Below, in pieces: positions 60,067 to 64,000 of a stretch of DNA of 64,000 nucleotides. The notes under the pieces were generated by a model. The model searched no databases, was not told the DNA's origin, and was given only the letters and a program-made list of their open reading frames with translations. Every line of letters starts with the position of its first letter. Within the stretch, counting starts at the first letter, position 1. A program made the position numbers and the translations under genes. Source of the DNA: Triplophysa rosa (taxonomy: Eukaryota; Chordata; Actinopteri; Cypriniformes; Nemacheilidae); assembly GCF_024868665.1 (NCBI RefSeq), contig NC_079913.1, positions 1,696,431 through 1,760,430 on the forward strand, written 5' to 3'.

Positions 60067-61003
60067 GGAATAATTGACGACGGGCCGTTCAATTATCGAA
60101 AGTTAATGCACACCCCGAGGTGGTTGGCCGTTACACCTCGGGTGTGCATTAACTTTCGATAATTGAACGGACCGGAGTCAATTATTCCGCTTATACCACG
60201 GTCACAACACCACAAGACGTTGTTCCGATATAACAAGACGTTGTTACGATGTTTTATCTCAAGACATTTGTATGGTATTTGTCCCAGAATGCACTTGCTG
60301 GTAGGACTAATTTCTTACGCATCTCATCTGAAGGCGTTGCTTGAGCCTGCATATGCAGTTTTCCGAGAGCGAGAGGAAGACAGACAGTGCACGTGCACAC
60401 GCGTTTGCTTCACTGAGAGTGAAAAGACAAGTATCTATATTTGATTTGTTTTCGTCGTATTTAACACCCCTGTCGTATAAGAAGAGTATTAAGAGAAAAA
60501 AGTGACACGGAGGTTCTGCGTCAGCTGCGGTTCTCGCAGTGGCATAGAAAGCTTCCTGCTGTGTGTTTTAAGTCCCGTTTACCCATTCCACAGATGAATT
60601 TAACATGTTGTTGTTGTTGTTATTTTTGTGCTTCGTGTTTTATCTTTAACCCGCTGATTGTGTCATGTAGTTTGCCGTTACCTTTGATATATGCTTTAGT
60701 TTTTCATCTGAACAGTCCTGTACAGTGCTCTCGCCATTGTTGTTCAAATGTTCATGCTGTCCATAAATATTAATAGTTATTTCTTCTCAGACAATGGAAT
60801 TTGCCTGTCACTTTGTCTGTTGTTAGATACATATTCACTGGTGGACAGTAGGCTAAACTTGGCGAAGTGATATGGAACTGTAATGCGGTCAGCAGACCTG
60901 GAACACCTTCATAGGTGTGCATTTACCGAAAGTTAATGCATACCCATAGAACGTTTGTCAGCCAATCAGATTGAAGCATTCAACGGCCCCGTGGTATAAC
61001 AGA
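60067..61003. mobile_element. Non-autonomous element with 55-bp hairpin at its left end
   Basis: 60067-60122 and 60134-60188 are near-perfect inverted arms (GGAATAATTGAC...GTTAATGCACACC...GAGGTG) with an 11-nt loop. The words AGGTGTGCATTTACCGAAAG and TTCAACGGCCCCGTGGTATA at 60913-61000 look like its diverged other end. No ORF of note. It starts only 13 bp after the previous element ends. Confidence 0.6.
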
Positions 61004-61459
61004 CGACAATGAATCTGGTGCTGTTATATGAAGAAAGCAGCACAGAATGGACTGATTCTCTCCAGAGAATGGCCTGAGTCATCCATTAATCACAACTCAA
61101 TGTGATGCTAGAGCCATGACTCATCACTTCACACGTTTCTGCGAGAAATAAACCAAAGATTCAAAGAGAAAATCAACTATACTGTAGTGGTAAACATGTT
61201 TGAAGAGTCTCTCGAGGGGCCTGTAAAGTGCGACCTTCAATCCAATGACTGGATGACTGAGGGGACAAAAATGCTACTGAAAGAGACTTAAACTACAGCG
61301 TAGTGAATTCTCTTTTATCCATTATAAAATAATATACAGACATACAAAATGTACAGAATATACACAAGAAGTATAACAGATAACACATGTTTTTTTAAAT
61401 ACACTTATAGTGATGGCAACAGGCTACATTTACATTAAATAAAGAGAAGCCCTTGTTCA

Positions 61460-61794
61460 AAAATAATGAAAGTATAATATAAGAATTAAGCAAGTTGATG
61501 GTAAAAACAAGCAAAGAAAAAATCTGTCCATGGGGTGAGAAAAAGAAACTTGAATTAAGTGCTTGAGAAACAGGTCAAACTAAATTCAAGTTTATTTTTC
61601 TCACCCCATGGACAGATTTTTTGCCTGTTTTTACCATAAACTTACTTAATTGTTACATTCTTTTTCATAAAACAAGACTAAATATCTTAGGTCACGTTTC
61701 TTGTCAAGTAATTGCATATTGATTTAAGAAGTTTAAGATATTTTCACTAAAATCAAGACAAAAATGCTTAGTAAGAATGTGATTTTTTGCAGTG
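61460..61794. mobile_element. EnSpm-like palindromic element, left end lost
   Basis: Ends in ATTTTTTGCAGTG at 61794, the CACTGCAAAAAAT terminus of a fish EnSpm-type family. An internal hairpin pairs AAAAATCTGTCCATGGGGTG (from 61518) with its complement near 61602-61621. The left terminus is truncated or decayed. Confidence 0.65.
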
Positions 61795-61989
61795 TTGAAG
61801 CTGCTTTTGCCTCTATATCGCCATCTCTGTTCGAAACATAAAACTGCAGGTCACAATACAAACTAATCTTTACATGGTTTGAAGTCAAATGATGTCAAAA
61901 TGACATTTTCGGCAAAATCGTACCCGACAGCTCAATGTAAACATTAATATTATAGGCTGACCATTGTAAATCGGAGTATAAGGAGACTT

Positions 61990-62570
61990 ACTTGCTCAAT
62001 AACTGCTCATCTTGTTATAGTTATTTTAACCCTCACAACTTTACGAATATTCAGGTTGGCAAAAAACAAAACAGAATATAGTTACTATGTATATTTTTCT
62101 TTCTTTGCATCTCTTTCTGTATTATTTTCTACATTTGTGACACTGCCCGTGAAACCCATTTTAAGTCATTTTTGTATATGACTGTTTTCTACACAAAGTC
62201 ATACCACATCATGTACTGAACATTCTGTAAAAATATTATATCGATATCTGTAAAGCAAGGTCATGTCGAAATTAAAAATAGTAAAACTAAAAGATTTAAA
62301 TCAAGCTTTGATGCTCCCAATCTCTAAATTAGATGATGAGACCGTAGTCTGGATTTCACAGACAGGTTCAGAATTGTCACAGATTGCAAGAAATCAGCAC
62401 GTCCACTTTGCTTGCTTTGACATGAGCATTATAAACACAATACATGAACCTAAAACTTTGACTATACATGACTTTTCCCAAGTATTAAAATCATTCAGTT
62501 ATTGCAAACCATTGCGATATGCACACTTGGGTGATTTTCAATCATTTCAAGATACCTTGCAGCTCTAAAC
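61990..62570. repeat. Probable dispersed repeat carrying a 101-codon chance frame
   Basis: GACACTGCCCGTGAAACCCA, ATTCTGTAAAAATATTATA and GTCTGGATTTCACAGACAGG resemble words of a multi-copy fish repeat. The 101-codon frame at 62263-62568 starts after an in-frame TAA and has no family resemblance, so I do not call it a gene. Boundaries approximate. Confidence 0.4.
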
Positions 62571-64000
62571 CTATTTTGCGTGTGTAAAACAATGATGAAA
62601 ACATCACAAGGGTACATTTACCATTCGTTTTAAAAGCCTTCTCCTAATTCAGATTTAAGAGAACTTTTTTCGTAGGATGACGTTGTCGAAACATCTTCAC
62701 CTGTTCTATCTTGTGTGTATGAAGTGGTTTGTCGGCTGGAATACAGGAGAAAAGCACGGTTAAAAATAAGACACTGCTGTGACACGACTGCCTTTCCCTG
62801 CGCTCTGCAATTACCAGCAGTGCAATCAGCAGTTTCGCTCATTTCCCTGATTGACAAGCGCTGACGGCTCAATTGCAGAAAATCTACGGCAACGGCTTCA
62901 TAACTAAATGGAACTGACGTACGTGCTCATCTGTCATCTCTGGCCACGTCCGTAAGATCTTTCTACTGTGTGACACCTGACCGCTCACCTTCAGTGTCCA
63001 TTAAAGACATCACCTATCACAGACGCTTCGTCGTGTCAAAACCAGACGGAATTAACCAGTCAAACTATTACTTAGTCAAGAGATCTAATGCATCTTTTTC
63101 GGTTTATGGTCTATAATACAGCACTTCCTCCCAGCTTAGACACACTTAATGTAATCTTCATATTACAGTAGAGTGCCTGTGCTTTTCTCGGTCGGGAGGG
63201 AGCAGTCATCGATTTGAAAGCGAAGCATTTTGAAGTGTCCTGCCACAGACGTTCAGCCAAAGTAATTGCTGGGAGTGAGCTAGCAGAACCGGCCACGGAC
63301 AAATAGGTCACATTATAGGTTGTTTACCACACACTTGGAGATGATTCATAGAAGGGAGAGCGGAAGGGGTCCTGTGGCTTGCCCCATAGAGGGTATTCTG
63401 GGATAGCGTTGTGATAATGATGGACGGCGCATTTGTAATAGCAACAAACTGGCACGTGCGACTCAGCTGGTAAAACCCCTTCCGCAAAAACCAGCATATG
63501 TTGTGTTTTGGATGCTGGTTCCCAGCATGCAATGCTGTTGTGCTGTTGTGAGCATCAGACATTCACAGGGTTACAGAGACACTAGTCTCAGCCTCAGACG
63601 TTCAGCCAGCAGTCTGTGCACACTTTTCTGGAAACACTTCAGCACATTGAAAGTCGTCATCTGATTGGTTGAATTTTACAGGAATTCCGGGAAATGTATG
63701 TGTCGCGTTCTTTACCGGTCCGCCTGGAAACAACACGAAGCCGTCTGATCCAAGTAAGATGTCGTGTTTACATCGGTTGCACTAAGAATTCACCACGATC
63801 GACTAAACGCTTCATTCTTAAAAGTATGCGAAGACCACGGCATAAACTTATAATCGTTGTTGCTGTTAACTGTTAGTGTTAATGTACACCGGTCTGTTAC
63901 TTCGGGGGCATTTCCACGCCTCTAAACATGACGCGGCACAAAACGAGACGTGATTGGTTGCTTTACCTGCCAGCTACAGTATATGGCCTCTTGGGCGGGT
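62571..64000. other. Non-coding end of window
   Basis: Unique-looking, GC-balanced sequence. No frame with recognisable protein similarity and no clear repeat. Confidence 0.4.

Noticed and set aside
62263..62568. 101-codon plus-strand frame
   Set aside because: Starts with a true ATG after an in-frame stop, but lies in what looks like a dispersed fish repeat and has no known relatives.
1..64000. CRISPR arrays, operons, phage or bacterial mobile elements
   Set aside because: No regularly spaced repeats with unique spacers and no bacterial-type genes; the sequence is vertebrate.

Overview
This is vertebrate nuclear DNA, most likely from a teleost and probably a cyprinid-like fish. The evidence is large introns and gene-free tracts, AT-rich non-coding DNA with small CpG-rich islands, many CA/GA microsatellites, and numerous short palindromic DNA-transposon remnants whose terminal sequences look like cyprinid families. 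No bacterial, organellar or viral gene is visible.

The only protein-coding gene I can support is ppp1r3a (plus strand, about 41.76-45.82 kb), the muscle glycogen-targeting regulatory subunit of protein phosphatase 1 (GM/RGL). Four coding exons join in phase to give about 753 residues. They carry a KVSF PP1-docking motif, a CBM21 glycogen-binding domain and a C-terminal hydrophobic membrane anchor. A MEF2-type site lies just upstream, fitting expression in striated muscle. Introns 1 and 2 hold SINE-like repeats, and an EnSpm/CACTA-like element abuts the promoter.

The left 41 kb has no recognisable coding exon. In human and other vertebrates PPP1R3A lies head-to-head with FOXP2. By that synteny the left block should be the 5' non-coding exons, introns and enhancers of foxp2, transcribed leftward. 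A CpG-rich island with a good minus-strand splice donor at about 38.0-38.4 kb is a candidate first exon. A second CpG-rich island at 7.05-7.93 kb has splice donors on both strands. The block contains several homeobox/POU/forkhead-rich stretches that look like conserved enhancers (4.5-6.5, 12.1-12.4, 18.3-18.7 and 31.2-32.3 kb). It also carries a few transposons: a 575-bp hAT MITE with a perfect 8-bp duplication, a palindromic element at 19 kb, a GTCCCC-type repeat at 22 kb and a 915-bp giant inverted repeat at 24.3-25.2 kb.

The right 18 kb, downstream of ppp1r3a, is gene-free and repeat-rich. It has several palindromic TTAAAGG-type elements, perfect hairpins, a roughly 480-bp GA tract, CA repeats, and back-to-back elements at 59.5-61.0 kb, one of which encloses a short ORF that looks like a captured first exon. 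I did not find a convincing new biological system. The most worthwhile leads are the candidate foxp2 promoters and enhancers, the antisense tRNA-derived SINE next to a ppp1r3a splice acceptor, and the apparent absence of the GM site-1 phosphorylation motif.
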